Positions 16,391 through 24,880 are shown, counted from the stretch's first letter. The stretch: DNA of 60,681 bases from Streptomyces sp. AW19M42 (GCA_000470535.1 CBRG010000081.1:1-60681), one strand, 5' to 3'. The notes: generated by a model not told the origin, from the sequence alone. Numbers and translations are program-made.

Positions 16391-16654
16391 TCAGGAGGCG
16401 TCCGTGCTCCCGTCGTCGCCGTACCTGCGCTCGAACTTGGCGACCTGGCCCTGCGAGTCGACCACCCGGGCCTTGCCGGTGAAGAACGGGTGGCTCTCCG
16501 CGGAGATCTCGACGTCGATGACGGGGTAGCTGTTTCCGTCGTCCCAGCCGATGGTCTGCTCGCTCGACGCGGTGGACCGGGTCAGGAAGGCGTAGCCCGC
16601 CGAACGGTCACGGAAGACGACGGGGCGGTAGGCGGGGTGCTTGTCCTGCTGCAT
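16391..16654 (-). CDS. rpmE2: Ribosomal protein L31 type B (zinc-free)
   Basis: An 87-residue L31 of type [13 protein letters not shown], the [26 protein letters not shown] core and a basic/acidic tail. It contains no cysteine, so it lacks the zinc ribbon of the main L31. Such paralogues replace the zinc form when zinc is scarce and are usually Zur-repressed. AGGAG lies six bases before ATG 16654. I looked for an AT-rich Zur palindrome upstream and did not see one. It ends 85 bases before the second ketosynthase on the same strand, so read-through is possible. Confidence 0.93.
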   Translation of the reverse strand: MQQDKHPAYRPVVFRDRSAGYAFLTRSTASSEQTIGWDDGNSYPVIDVEISAESHPFFTGKARVVDSQGQVAKFERRYGDDGSTDAS

Positions 16655-16769
16655 GGTCTGCTCCTGGGGACGTGCGGGTACCGGCTCGGGACACTCCTGG
16701 CCAGCCTCGCGAACCAGGGCGCCCCGCGCGATCGGACACGGCCGTACGGGGCATCGTCGCCCGGCCCGC

Positions 16770-17642
16770 CTACGCTCCGAGCGCGTCGGCCACCAGGGTC
16801 AGGAACCGGGCGTGGGCGTGGGCGCTGCACACCGGCTCCGGGTTCCAGGGCACCACCCGGGCGGTGCGTTCGATCGAGGCCCACGCCTCGTTCGTCCGGA
16901 GCTCACCGAGGGGGGTGGCGTTGACCCGGATGTCGGTGAGCACGACGGCGGGGCGCAGCGCCACGGCCTTTGCCCAGTCGACGGTGGACCAGTTCGCACC
17001 GGGCCCGTCGGCCGGTTCCACCAGGTCGATGCCGAGTTCGGCCAGCACCCGCAGTTCGGGCCACATACGGGGGCGGGCCAGGTGCGCCTGCTGCTGCCCG
17101 GCCGGGGACAGGGCGAGGACCCGGGTCCGGTCCGGTCCGGCGGCGAAGGTGCGCAGCCGGTCGCGGGCGGCGTCCAGTTCCCGGGCGGCCGACGCGGGCT
17201 CCTCCGCGCCCAGCGAACGGGCGAGGCGGGCGAACCGGTCGCCGGTCTCCGCGAAGGTGCGCGCCTGGCCCACGTCGATGACGGCGACCGGGATGTGCTC
17301 CTCCAGGTGTTTGGCCGTCTCCGGGGCGAGGCCGTAGACCTGGCCGCCGCCGTAGCTGACGGCCACCACGAGGTCGGGTTCGCAGACCAGCAGCGTCTCC
17401 ACGTCCAGCGTGGGGCCCGCGCCGGCGTAGGCGACCTCGGCCGGCGGCAGCGATCCGGTCTTCGCGGTGTCGGGCACGGCCGGGTCGTCGTGGCCGGAGC
17501 CGAATATCCCGACGGGCCGTATCCCGTGATCCCACAACGTCGCTCCGGCCTGGACGTAGGCGAGCACCCGCGTCGGGCGCCGCTCGGCGGACGACAACTG
17601 TCCGCGGTCGTCGGAGAACTGCCATAAGGTCTGCTCGCTCAC
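16770..17642 (-). CDS. FecB/BtuF-type substrate-binding protein without signal peptide
   Basis: A 290-residue protein with the fold of iron-chelate/cobalamin binding proteins: [26 protein letters not shown], then [21 protein letters not shown] and a long linking helix. The start is GTG 17642 (GAGAGG eight bases upstream). The mature N-terminus VSEQTLWQF is not a signal peptide and there is no lipobox, so as read it would stay in the cytoplasm. No permease or ATPase is next to it. Codon 6 is TTA (17625-17627), so translation may depend on the bldA tRNA. Ligand unknown; a corrinoid link to the nearby riboswitch remnant is only a guess. Confidence 0.75.
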   Translation of the reverse strand: MSEQTLWQFSDDRGQLSSAERRPTRVLAYVQAGATLWDHGIRPVGIFGSGHDDPAVPDTAKTGSLPPAEVAYAGAGPTLDVETLLVCEPDLVVAVSYGGGQVYGLAPETAKHLEEHIPVAVIDVGQARTFAETGDRFARLARSLGAEEPASAARELDAARDRLRTFAAGPDRTRVLALSPAGQQQAHLARPRMWPELRVLAELGIDLVEPADGPGANWSTVDWAKAVALRPAVVLTDIRVNATPLGELRTNEAWASIERTARVVPWNPEPVCSAHAHARFLTLVADALGA

Positions 17643-17672
17643 GTCACACGCCTCTCGCCACAGGCCGCTTCG

Positions 17673-17685
17673 CCCCGTTTCGGGG
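17673..17685 (-). terminator. Short hairpin between GNAT and binding-protein genes
   Basis: A 5-bp perfect stem (CCCCG, TTT loop, CGGGG) lies between the stop of the GNAT gene and the start of the binding-protein gene, both on the minus strand. It is short, so terminator strength is doubtful. Confidence 0.35.
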
Positions 17686-17741
17686 TCATGCACCAGTACC
17701 TGCCCAGGGACGCGGGGCGGCACCCCCGCCGCCGTGCCGTT

Positions 17742-18368
17742 CTACAGGCCGGCCTCCGTGCCGCGCACGAGGTAGCTGACGGGGCCGGGGTCCGGCACCT
17801 GGACCCCGGTGAAGCCGAGCCGGTCGTAGAAGGCTCCGGCCGGGGTGTTGGCGGTGAGCATGGACAGGTGCACCCCTGTGACTCCCTTGGCGCGCAGGGC
17901 TGCCAGGAACGTTCGCATCAGCTCTCTCCCGTACCCCTTGCGCTGCCAGTCGGGGAGCAGGTCGATGTGCAAGTGGGCGGGGTGGCCGACCAGTTCGGGC
18001 AGGACCATCCGCTCCGGGTTGTGCAGAAGGGCGATCATCTCGTCGGCGGGAGAGCGCGGTTCTCCCGCCGGCCGTGGGTAGCGGTCGTCGACCAGGGGCA
18101 GCCAGCGCTCGCGGAACTCCGTCACGAACCGCGCGGTGTCCGCCGTCCCGAGGATGTATCCGACCGCCCGGCCCGTACCGTCGTCGAGCACGAAGGCCAG
18201 ATCGGGTTCGAGGTACGCGTACGGGGCGGCGAAGATCGACGGCATCAGCTCCCGGTCCGGGTAGAGGTGGCCGGAGTCACCGCCGTTGTCGGCCGTCCGG
18301 ACGCAGATGTCCGCAAGGGCCGCACGGTCGTCCGGGTGGTAGGGGCGGGGGCCGGTTCGCGAGGTCAT
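17742..18368 (-). CDS. GNAT-family N-acetyltransferase
   Basis: A 208-residue acetyltransferase. Conserved pieces are the N-terminal RPYHPDDRAALADIC, the acceptor-loop region and the acetyl-CoA site LLPDWQRKGYGRELMRTFLAALRAKG (Q/R-x-x-G-x-G/A pattern), then TPAGAFYDRLGFTGV. The substrate may be a small amine or a sugar amine; the VGHPAHLHIDLLPDWQ stretch resembles GNATs beside glycan-degradation genes. ATG 18368 has AGGA seven bases upstream. A perfect 18-bp CebR-type palindrome begins 19 bases upstream of the start, suggesting sugar-responsive repression. Confidence 0.88.
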   Translation of the reverse strand: MTSRTGPRPYHPDDRAALADICVRTADNGGDSGHLYPDRELMPSIFAAPYAYLEPDLAFVLDDGTGRAVGYILGTADTARFVTEFRERWLPLVDDRYPRPAGEPRSPADEMIALLHNPERMVLPELVGHPAHLHIDLLPDWQRKGYGRELMRTFLAALRAKGVTGVHLSMLTANTPAGAFYDRLGFTGVQVPDPGPVSYLVRGTEAGL

Positions 18369-18386
18369 CCCCTCATCCTGCCTGTA

Positions 18387-18404
18387 GTTGGGAGCGCTCC
18401 CAAC
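18387..18404. promoter_or_regulatory. CebR-type LacI-family operator palindrome
   Basis: GTTGGGAGCGCTCCCAAC is a perfect 18-bp palindrome. Its core TGGGAGCGCTCCCA (18389-18402) equals the published 14-bp CebR box that controls cello-oligosaccharide uptake and cellulases in Streptomyces. It lies 19 bases upstream of the GNAT start, within a likely promoter, and 119 bases upstream of the YCII gene on the other strand. Confidence 0.75.
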
Positions 18405-18470
18405 AGATTCGCGGAAGAAACCGCACGCCGGGCCGTGTCCGTGCCGATCCCGGCGGCAGCCGTTCGTGTA

Positions 18471-18509
18471 GAGGGTGAGAGGCCGGCACGTCGCCGGTCT
18501 CTCACCCTC
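18471..18509 (+). promoter_or_regulatory. Leader hairpin directly before the YCII ribosome site
   Basis: Arms 18471-18487 (GAGGGTGAGAGGCCGGC) and 18493-18509 pair over 17 bp with one mismatch and a five-base loop. It ends two bases before the AGGAGG of the YCII gene. It may stabilise the message or control initiation; as a terminator it would be misplaced unless transcription starts far upstream. Confidence 0.6.
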
Positions 18510-18522
18510 CAGGAGGCCCACC

Positions 18523-18879
18523 ATGAAGCACTACCTGCTCAGCATCGTCACACCGACCGACGGCGTGCCGCCCGCCCCCGCGGAGATGGAACGGATCATG
18601 CGGAACGTCGAAGCGTTCCACCGGGAGCTCCAGCAGGCCGGGGCCCTGGTCTTCGACGGCGGGCTGAGTGCGCCGGGCACGGCCACCGTCGTGCGGGCCG
18701 AGGACGGCGACACCGTATTCACCGACGGACCGTACATCGAGGGGAAGGAGTACCTCGGCGGGCTCAGCATCATCAAGGCCCCCGATCCGGACGCCGCGCT
18801 CGGCTGGGGCGGCAAGGCCGCACTGGCGATCGGGCTCCCCATCGAGGTCCGCCCGTTCGAGGGTGAGGCGGAGGCGTGA
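18523..18879 (+). CDS. YCII-related (DGPF-type) small protein
   Basis: A 118-residue protein of the YCII / DGPF family: an N-terminal beta strand MKHYLLSIV, a helix with EAFHRELQQAGALVFDGGL, and the signature VFTDGPYIEGKEYLGGLSIIKAPD. The family has a ferredoxin-like dimeric fold, and its Asp-Gly-Pro motif surrounds a putative active site. In Streptomyces these genes are often paired with an ECF sigma factor, but none is present here. ATG 18523 is set by AGGAGG (18511-18516). Function is not known. Confidence 0.88.
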   Translation: MKHYLLSIVTPTDGVPPAPAEMERIMRNVEAFHRELQQAGALVFDGGLSAPGTATVVRAEDGDTVFTDGPYIEGKEYLGGLSIIKAPDPDAALGWGGKAALAIGLPIEVRPFEGEAEA

Positions 18880-18911
18880 GGACGGCCCCGCCCGGCCGGT
18901 CCGCCCGGGAC

Positions 18912-18946
18912 GGCTGACCGGCGCGGCCGACCGGGCTGTCAGCCGT
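18912..18946. terminator. Hairpin between convergent YCII and cupin genes
   Basis: CGGCTGAC (18912-18919) pairs with GTCAGCCG (18939-18946), with partial inner pairing of ACCGG/CCGG. It overlaps the cupin stop codon and follows the YCII stop by 33 bases, so it may act for both strands. Confidence 0.5.
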
Positions 18947-19265
18947 TGACCGCCGTCAGCAGCACCACGGCGTCCTCCAGCGCGAGCAGCCCGTGCCGCT
19001 CCTGCGGGATGGGGTGCAGCCGTCCGGGCGCCAGTTCCACATCACCGGACTCGGCCGTGAGCCGGACCCTGCCGCGCAGCACCTGGAGGGAGGCGGCGGG
19101 CGGGGCGTTGTGCTCGTCGAGCGCGGAGCCCGATGTCAGGGCGATGACGGTCTGCCGCAGCGGCTCCTCGTGCAGCAGGAGATGCGCGCTGCGGCCGTGC
19201 GCGGAGGTGCGGGCCGCGGCCAGGTGCTCGGCGGCGAGGGCATTCAGATCATTCGCGGCATCCAT
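18939..19265 (-). CDS. Small cupin-fold protein
   Basis: A 108-residue single-domain cupin: an N-terminal helix (MDAANDLNALAAEHLAAAR), LHEEPLRQTVIALTSGSALDEHNAPPAASLQVLRGRVRLTAES-type strands and the closing LAPGRLHPIPQERHGLLALEDAVVLLT. The motif-1 histidine in LDEHN and a histidine in LHPIPQERHG could bind a metal. Related small cupins are often regulatory or detoxifying and have no known substrate. The ribosome site before ATG 19265 is weak. A hairpin terminator separates it from the glucosidase operon upstream. Confidence 0.8.
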   Translation of the reverse strand: MDAANDLNALAAEHLAAARTSAHGRSAHLLLHEEPLRQTVIALTSGSALDEHNAPPAASLQVLRGRVRLTAESGDVELAPGRLHPIPQERHGLLALEDAVVLLTAVNG

Positions 19266-19302
19266 ACGCCCTACTGTGCCGCAGCCCTCGTTCCCCCGCG
19301 AT

Positions 19303-19336
19303 CCTGCCCATGGACCCCGTCGGCTCCATGGGCAGG
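19303..19336 (-). terminator. Terminator of the glucan-uptake operon
   Basis: Arms CCTGCCCATGGA (19303-19314) and TCCATGGGCAGG (19325-19336) are exact complements over 12 bp with a ten-base loop. It lies 18 bases past the glucosidase stop codon, at the end of the minus-strand operon. Confidence 0.85.
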
Positions 19337-19354
19337 TACGTCTCGGGTCCGGGG

Positions 19355-20980
19355 TCAGGCCCGCAGCCAGACCGCGGTGTCCTGCGGGAGCCTGCCCGCC
19401 CCGTCGAGGGGGCCGCTGGCCAGCAGCAGCGCGGTGTGGCGGGGCAGCTCGGCCGCCTCCGCTGCCAGGTTGACCACGCACAGGAGTCCGTCGGTGCGGC
19501 TGAAGGCGAGCACTCCGGGCGCCACGTCCAGCCAGGTCAGCTCACGCGCGCCCGGCTCCCCCGTCGTAGCGAACCCCGGCTCCTCGCGGCGCAGTCGCAG
19601 CGCCTCCCGGTACAGGGTGAGCATCGATTCCGGGTCGTCGCTCTGCAGGTCGGCGGCGTACGAGGCCCAGTCGGCCGGCTGCGGGAGCCAGGGTTCGGCG
19701 TCGGCGCCGAACCCGGCGTACGGGCCCTGCGCCGACCAGGGCAGCGGCACCCGGCAGCCGTCGCGGCCGGGGTCGGCGCCGCCCTTGCGGAAGTGCATCG
19801 GGTCCTGGATGCGGTCCAGCGGGATGTCCACCTCGGGCAGGCCGAGTTCCTCGCCCTGGTAGAGGTAGGCGGCACCGGGCAGGGCCAGCGAGAGCAGGGC
19901 GGCGGCTCGGGCACGGCGGGGGCCCAGGGCGAGGTCCGTCGGGGTGCCGAAGGTCTTCGCGTGGAAGTCGAAGCCGGTCTCGGCGCGGCCGTAGCGGGTG
20001 ACGGTACGGGTGACGTCGTGGTTGCACAGGACCCAGGTGGCGGGGGCCCCGACCGAGGCGTGCTCGGAGAGCGTGTCCTCGATGGCGGTCCGCAGCAGCC
20101 CGGCGTCCCAGGGACAGGCAAGGAAGTTGAAGTTAAAAGCGGTGTGCAGTTCGTCGGGGCGCAGGTAGCGGGCGAACCGTTCGGTGTCCGGCAGCCACAC
20201 CTCGCCCACGAAGACGCCGCCGTACTCGTCGCCGATGGCGCGCCAGGCTCGGTAGATGTCGTGCAGTTCGTCGCGGTCGATGAAGGGATGCGGGTCGCTG
20301 CCCTGGACGAAGTCGGGCAGCGCGGGGTCCTTGGCGAGCAGGGCCGCTGAGTCGATCCGTACGCCGGAGACGCCGCGTTCGAACCAGAAGCGCAGCACCT
20401 CCTCGTGCTCCTGGCGGACCGCCGGGTGCGCCCAGTTGAGGTCGGGCTGCTGGGTGGCGAAGAGGTGGAGGTACCACTCGCCGTCGTCCAGCCGGGTCCA
20501 GGGGGTGCCGCCGAATTCGGAGACCCAGTCGTTGGGCGGTGTCGCGCCGTCCGGGCCGCGTCCCTTGCGGAAGTGGAAGAGGTCGCGCTCGGGGCTGCCG
20601 GAGCCGGCTTCGAGCGCGGCCCGGAACCAGGCGTGCTGGTCGGAGACGTGGTTGGGCACGATGTCGATGATGGTGCGGATGCCGAGTTCGCGGGCCTCCG
20701 CGATCAGCTTCTCCGCCTCCGCCAGGGTGCCGAACGCGGGGTCGATGGTGCGGTAGTCGGCCACGTCGTAGCCGCCGTCGGCCAGCGGCGAGAGGTACCA
20801 GGGGGTGAACCAGAGTGCGTCCACGCCGAGTTCGACGAGGTAGGGCAGCCTGGCCCGAACCCCCGCGAGGTCGCCGGTGCCGTCACCGTCGCCATCGGCG
20901 AAGCTGCGTACATAGATCTGGTAGATGGCTGCGTCGCGCCACCAGTTCGCGGTGGGCTCGGACGGACGGTTGGCTGCCAC
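19355..20980 (-). CDS. GH13 alpha-glucosidase (oligo-glucosidase type), intracellular
   Basis: A 541-residue GH13 enzyme. It has the (beta/alpha)8 motifs DIVPNHVSDQH, GVRIDSAALL (nucleophile Asp210), VGEVW (acid/base Glu260) and LCNHDVTR (Asp322), and no signal peptide. It starts at GTG 20980, with AAAGGA seven bases upstream. As the last gene of an operon with a sugar-binding lipoprotein and two permeases, it should cleave the imported oligosaccharide to glucose in the cytoplasm. Bond specificity cannot be read from the sequence; the GH87-like enzyme upstream suggests alpha-1,3-linked (nigero-) oligosaccharides. Related enzymes act on maltose, isomaltose or sucrose. Confidence 0.93.
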   Translation of the reverse strand: MAANRPSEPTANWWRDAAIYQIYVRSFADGDGDGTGDLAGVRARLPYLVELGVDALWFTPWYLSPLADGGYDVADYRTIDPAFGTLAEAEKLIAEARELGIRTIIDIVPNHVSDQHAWFRAALEAGSGSPERDLFHFRKGRGPDGATPPNDWVSEFGGTPWTRLDDGEWYLHLFATQQPDLNWAHPAVRQEHEEVLRFWFERGVSGVRIDSAALLAKDPALPDFVQGSDPHPFIDRDELHDIYRAWRAIGDEYGGVFVGEVWLPDTERFARYLRPDELHTAFNFNFLACPWDAGLLRTAIEDTLSEHASVGAPATWVLCNHDVTRTVTRYGRAETGFDFHAKTFGTPTDLALGPRRARAAALLSLALPGAAYLYQGEELGLPEVDIPLDRIQDPMHFRKGGADPGRDGCRVPLPWSAQGPYAGFGADAEPWLPQPADWASYAADLQSDDPESMLTLYREALRLRREEPGFATTGEPGARELTWLDVAPGVLAFSRTDGLLCVVNLAAEAAELPRHTALLLASGPLDGAGRLPQDTAVWLRA

Positions 20981-21110
20981 GTGGCGTTCCTTTCGGGCAG
21001 GTGGTACTCCGCCGCCGGCCCGTGAGCGGGGCAGGACGATCGGGCCGGCGGCGGAGTGCTGAGGGGAAGGCGGCTGTGCGGGGTCCCGGCGCGGGGCGGT
21101 GTGGCGAGGG

Positions 21111-22070
21111 TCAGCCCTTGAGGCCGCCCGCGGTCAGACCGCCCATGATGTTGCGCTGGAAGATCAGGAAGATGAGCAGCGTCGGGATGGAGGCGATGGT
21201 GAGCGCGGCGATGAGGATGTTCTCCGGTACGCCGCTGGCCAGCGAGTAGATGCCCACGTTGAGGGTCTGCTTGCTCGGGTCGGGCAGGGTGAGCATCGGC
21301 CAGAGGAAGTCCTTCCACACGCCGACGATGGCGAAGATGGAGACGACTCCGAGGATCGGCCGGGAGATCGGCAGGATGATCGAGCGCAGGGTGCGCAGCG
21401 GTGTGGCGCCGTCGATGGACGCGGCGTCGAGCAGCTCACGCGGGATCGAGTCGAAGAACCGCTTCAACAGGAAGATGTTGAACGCGTTGGTGACCGACGG
21501 CAGCCAGATCGCCCAGGGCGTGTTGACCAGGTTCCGCTGGAAGATCGGGACGTCCAGGATCGTCAGGTACTGGGGGACGACCAGCACGGTGGCCGGGATC
21601 ATCAGGGTGGCCAGCATCATGCCGAGGATCACCTTGCCGAACACCGGCCGCAGCTTGGACAGCGAGTACGCCGCCGCGACGTCGAAGATCAGCTGGAAGG
21701 CGAGCGCGCCGAAGGCGTAGTACAGGGTGTTGAACAGCAGCTTGGACAGGTCCATCACGGTCCAGGCGTGGCTGTAGTTCTCGGTGTGGACGGAGCTGGG
21801 GAAGGCCGTGGGCGGGCTCTGTACGACTTCCTGAGTGGTCTTGAGACCACCGGTGACCATCCAGTACAGCGGCCCGAGGAAGGCCACGGTGAAGATGATG
21901 ACCACTACGGCGAAGGTGATCCAGTAGAACGTCCTGCCGCGGGATCTGCCGAGCTGGGCCGGCGAGATCAGGGTCCGCTGGCGTCCGAGGTCGGCCGCGC
22001 GTTCGGCCCTGCGGCGGCCCGCCCTGCGGCTCTCGCTCCCGCGCCGGGAGACTAGCGTGTTCGATGCCAT
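21111..22070 (-). CDS. Sugar ABC transporter permease (MalG type)
   Basis: A 319-residue inner-membrane permease with six transmembrane segments. The cytoplasmic EAA loop is LLDAASIDGATPLRTLRSIILP, where the ATPase docks. The N-terminus carries a long Arg-rich extension (residues 1-45) before the first segment FYWITFAVVVIIFTV. It lies 15 bases after the partner permease, with GGGAG before ATG 22070. No ATPase gene is near, which is normal for Streptomyces sugar importers that share MsiK. Confidence 0.93.
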   Translation of the reverse strand: MASNTLVSRRGSESRRAGRRRAERAADLGRQRTLISPAQLGRSRGRTFYWITFAVVVIIFTVAFLGPLYWMVTGGLKTTQEVVQSPPTAFPSSVHTENYSHAWTVMDLSKLLFNTLYYAFGALAFQLIFDVAAAYSLSKLRPVFGKVILGMMLATLMIPATVLVVPQYLTILDVPIFQRNLVNTPWAIWLPSVTNAFNIFLLKRFFDSIPRELLDAASIDGATPLRTLRSIILPISRPILGVVSIFAIVGVWKDFLWPMLTLPDPSKQTLNVGIYSLASGVPENILIAALTIASIPTLLIFLIFQRNIMGGLTAGGLKG

Positions 22071-22085
22071 GGTCGTGCTCCCGTC

Positions 22086-23045
22086 CTAGTCTTCGCTGCT
22101 GCGGCTCAGTCGTACGTACACCGCGGAGAATCCCGCGAGGACGACGAGCAGGACGAGGCCGAGTGCCGCCGCGCTGCCGTAGTTGTTGAAGTTGAAGGCG
22201 TACTGGTAGATGAGGTAGACGACGGTGGTGGTAGACCCCTCCGGACCCGCGCCGTTGGTGAGCAGGAACGGCTCCGTGAACACCTGCATCGTCGCGATGA
22301 TCTGCATCAGCAGGAGCAGGGAGAGGATGAGCCGGGTCTGCGGGATGGTGACGTGCCAGACCTTGCGGAACAGGCCCGCGCCGTCGAGCTCCGCCGCCTC
22401 GTACAGCTCTCCGGGGATGCCCTGGAGCGCGGCCAGATAGATCAGCGTCGCGCCGCCCATGTTCATCCAGGTCGCCGCGATGACGACGGAGAGCATGGCG
22501 GTATCGGTGTCCTGGAGCCACTGCTGTGCGGGCAGATGGAAGATCTCCAGGATGCGGTTGAAGAGGCCGTACCCGGGGTCGTAGAAGTACTTGAAGAGCA
22601 GCACGGAGGCGACCGGCGGCAGCATGACGGGGAGGTAGACCAGGAGCCGCAGGTAGCCCTGTCCGTGCCGGAACTCGTTGAGTACGACGGCGACGACGAA
22701 CGGGACGACGAAGCCGAGCAGCAGCGCGAGCACGGTGAACAGCAGGGTGTTGCGCCATGCCTGCCAGAAGGCCGGGTCGTTGAAGACGTAAGTCAGGTTG
22801 GACCAGCCGGCCCAGGTGGTTTTGCCGTTCTCGGTCTTCTGGAAGGCCAGGATGAACTCCCGGACCATCGGATACCAGGAGAAGAACGAGAAGCAGAGCA
22901 CCGCTCCGATGAGGAAGCCGTGGGCTGAGATGTTTCGGCGCACGGCGCGCAGGAACTCCTCGCGGGCGGAGGTCCGGCGTGCGGGGCCTGGAAGTCCTGG
23001 CCCGGGCCTGGCGGCCTTGCGGGAGGACAGAGTAGGGGCCGACAT
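22086..23045 (-). CDS. Sugar ABC transporter permease (MalF type)
   Basis: A 319-residue permease with six transmembrane segments, the first at GFLIGAVLCFSFFSWYP. The EAA loop is LYEAAELDGAGLFRKVWHVTIPQTR, and the family sequence QVFTEPFLLTNGAGPEGSTTTVVYLIYQYAF is present. AGGAG precedes ATG 23045 by six bases. It forms the heterodimeric channel with the 21111 gene and receives sugar from the lipoprotein encoded at 23139. Confidence 0.93.
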   Translation of the reverse strand: MSAPTLSSRKAARPGPGLPGPARRTSAREEFLRAVRRNISAHGFLIGAVLCFSFFSWYPMVREFILAFQKTENGKTTWAGWSNLTYVFNDPAFWQAWRNTLLFTVLALLLGFVVPFVVAVVLNEFRHGQGYLRLLVYLPVMLPPVASVLLFKYFYDPGYGLFNRILEIFHLPAQQWLQDTDTAMLSVVIAATWMNMGGATLIYLAALQGIPGELYEAAELDGAGLFRKVWHVTIPQTRLILSLLLLMQIIATMQVFTEPFLLTNGAGPEGSTTTVVYLIYQYAFNFNNYGSAAALGLVLLVVLAGFSAVYVRLSRSSED

Positions 23046-23138
23046 GGTGTCTCCTAGGTGCCGGTGAACTGAAGCGCAGTAGTCGGACGGGGGGCGGAAT
23101 GCGGGACCGGGTCCGCGTGACCCGGTCCCACGCGTCCG

Positions 23139-24566
23139 TTACTGGTTCGCCAGGACCTGGTTGACCTGCTGCTCAGCGGTGGAGAGCAGCTTGTCGATGT
23201 CGGCGTCCTTGTTGGTCAGGACACCGGACATGGCGTTGTCGAGGATCTTGTAGACCTCCTGAGCCTTCGGCGGCTCGGCCTTGCCCTGGACGGGGTTGTC
23301 CATGAAGGCCTTGAAGTTCTCGACGGGCATCGTCGCGTCCTTGGCCCGTGCGGCGTCGTCCTTGGTCTTGGAGTCGTTGAGGAAGAAGTTCGGCTGCGGC
23401 AGCCCGACGGGGAGCTTGTCGGCCTTGGTGCGGGCCCAGTCGAACTGTCCCTTGCCCGGGGTGAGGTTCTTGAAGTTCAGCCAGGCGATGCCGGCCTTGA
23501 TCTGGTCGGGCGAGCTGCCCTTCTTGATCATGTAGTTGTTGCCGCCGAAGAGAGTGCCCTTGCCGCCCGGGATCGGGCCGAGGCCGAAGGTCTCGTACTC
23601 CGCGCCGAGCTGCTGCACCATGTAGGCGATGTCGTCGGGGGCGGCCAGGAACATGCCAAGCTTGTCGCTGGCTATCTGCTTCTGGAGGTCGCCCCACTTC
23701 AGCAGCTGGGTCTTGCCCATGCTGTCGTCCTCCCAGCGCATGTCGTGCAGCTGCTGGAGGACCTGCTTGCCGGTGGCGTTGTTGAAGGCCGCCTTCTTGC
23801 CGGAGGCGTCCACGACGTCCCCGCCGAGACCGAACTGGGTGGCGGCGAAGTGCCAGCCGCCGTTGTTGCCGGCGCTGTACTCCCCGTAGCCCGCGATGCC
23901 CTTGCCCAGGCCCGCGATGTCCTTCGCGGCCTTGCGGACGTCCTCCCACGTGGTCGGCGGGTTGTTCGGGTCCAGACCGGCCTGCTTGAACAGCTTCCGG
24001 TTGATCATCAGGCCCATGGTGTAGTTGCTGGTCGGCAGGGCGTAGAGCTTGCCGTCCTTGCGGGCCACATCGATGACCTGGGTCTGGATGTCCTTGAGCG
24101 CGGGCACCGACTTGTCGTTGACGTAGGCGGAGATGTCCTCGGCGCCGTCGTTGTCCAGGACCTGCTGCAGGTCGCTGAAGTACGCGTAGAAGACGTCGGG
24201 CTGCGACTTGCCCTTCAGCATCGCCGTGAAGCGGGGCGGCTCGTTGCACTGGCCGGGAGTGGACTTCCCGTTGATCTTGACGTTCGGGTACTGCTTGTTG
24301 AACGTCTTGATGTCCTCGTTCCACTCACGCAGCTCCGCGGCCTTGGCCGCAGGCGGCATACAGTCGATCGAGATCGTCACCTTCGCCTTCGGGTCGAGCG
24401 GCGCCGACGGGTCGGACGACCCCTTGGATCCACTGCCGTTGTCACCGTTGTCGCTGCTGCTGCTCGTGCCGCAGGAGGCGAGAGCGGTCAGGGCGAGTGC
24501 GGTGACAAGGGCAGCCGCTGAGGCACGGCTTGTACGGCGTGTGCGGCTGAACCCAGCACTTCTCAT
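23139..24566 (-). CDS. Sugar-binding lipoprotein of ABC importer
   Basis: A 475-residue extracellular solute-binding protein (family 1). The lipobox LTALASC places the acylated Cys at residue 32, followed by a Ser/Gly/Asp-rich linker. The mature domain starts near VTISIDCMPPAAKA and shows the usual two-lobe pattern. ATG 24566 has GAAGGGG eight to nine bases upstream; an upstream in-frame ATG at 24632 lies before it and is unlikely. It heads the operon lipoprotein, permease, permease, glucosidase. The ligand is not determined; position next to a GH87-like enzyme suggests alpha-glucan oligosaccharides. Confidence 0.92.
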   Translation of the reverse strand: MRSAGFSRTRRTSRASAAALVTALALTALASCGTSSSSDNGDNGSGSKGSSDPSAPLDPKAKVTISIDCMPPAAKAAELREWNEDIKTFNKQYPNVKINGKSTPGQCNEPPRFTAMLKGKSQPDVFYAYFSDLQQVLDNDGAEDISAYVNDKSVPALKDIQTQVIDVARKDGKLYALPTSNYTMGLMINRKLFKQAGLDPNNPPTTWEDVRKAAKDIAGLGKGIAGYGEYSAGNNGGWHFAATQFGLGGDVVDASGKKAAFNNATGKQVLQQLHDMRWEDDSMGKTQLLKWGDLQKQIASDKLGMFLAAPDDIAYMVQQLGAEYETFGLGPIPGGKGTLFGGNNYMIKKGSSPDQIKAGIAWLNFKNLTPGKGQFDWARTKADKLPVGLPQPNFFLNDSKTKDDAARAKDATMPVENFKAFMDNPVQGKAEPPKAQEVYKILDNAMSGVLTNKDADIDKLLSTAEQQVNQVLANQ

Positions 24567-24826
24567 CGATGGTCCCCTTCGGGCATGAGCATGGAAGGCC
24601 CTCGGCCGGCTCTCTGCCGGGGCGAGGTTCACTCAACCAGCGCCGACATGTGAACGCAATATCTCGCGCAGTTTTCGTAAAAGTTTGACAGTCCGTTGCG
24701 CATCTCTGCGAGGTACGACAGAGGCGCGCCACCCGGCTCCACGCAGCCGGGACAGCACGCCAGGGGTGGTTCCGCACGGTTCGTGACCGGTCGGCGGTTC
24801 CGCTTCCGCAAACTTCGCACGGGTGG

Positions 24827-24843
24827 GCGCAAGCGATTTGCGC
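24827..24843. promoter_or_regulatory. Inverted repeat GCGCAA-N5-TTGCGC
   Basis: GCGCAAGCGATTTGCGC has perfect 6-bp arms and a five-base spacer. An equivalent ACGCAA-N5-TTGCGT dyad lies upstream of the GH87-like gene (29463-29479). The shared layout suggests a common LacI-type regulator of both transcription units. It is about 260 bases upstream of the lipoprotein start. Confidence 0.45.
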
Positions 24844-24848
24844 ACCAC

Positions 24849-24880
24849 GGAACGCCGTCCGGCAAGCCGGACGGCGTTCC
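24849..24880 (-). terminator. Terminator of the GH87-like gene
   Basis: Arms GGAACGCCGTCCGG (24849-24862) and CCGGACGGCGTTCC (24867-24880) are perfectly complementary over 14 bp with a CAAG loop. The hairpin starts 14 bases past the GH87-like stop codon. Confidence 0.88.
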
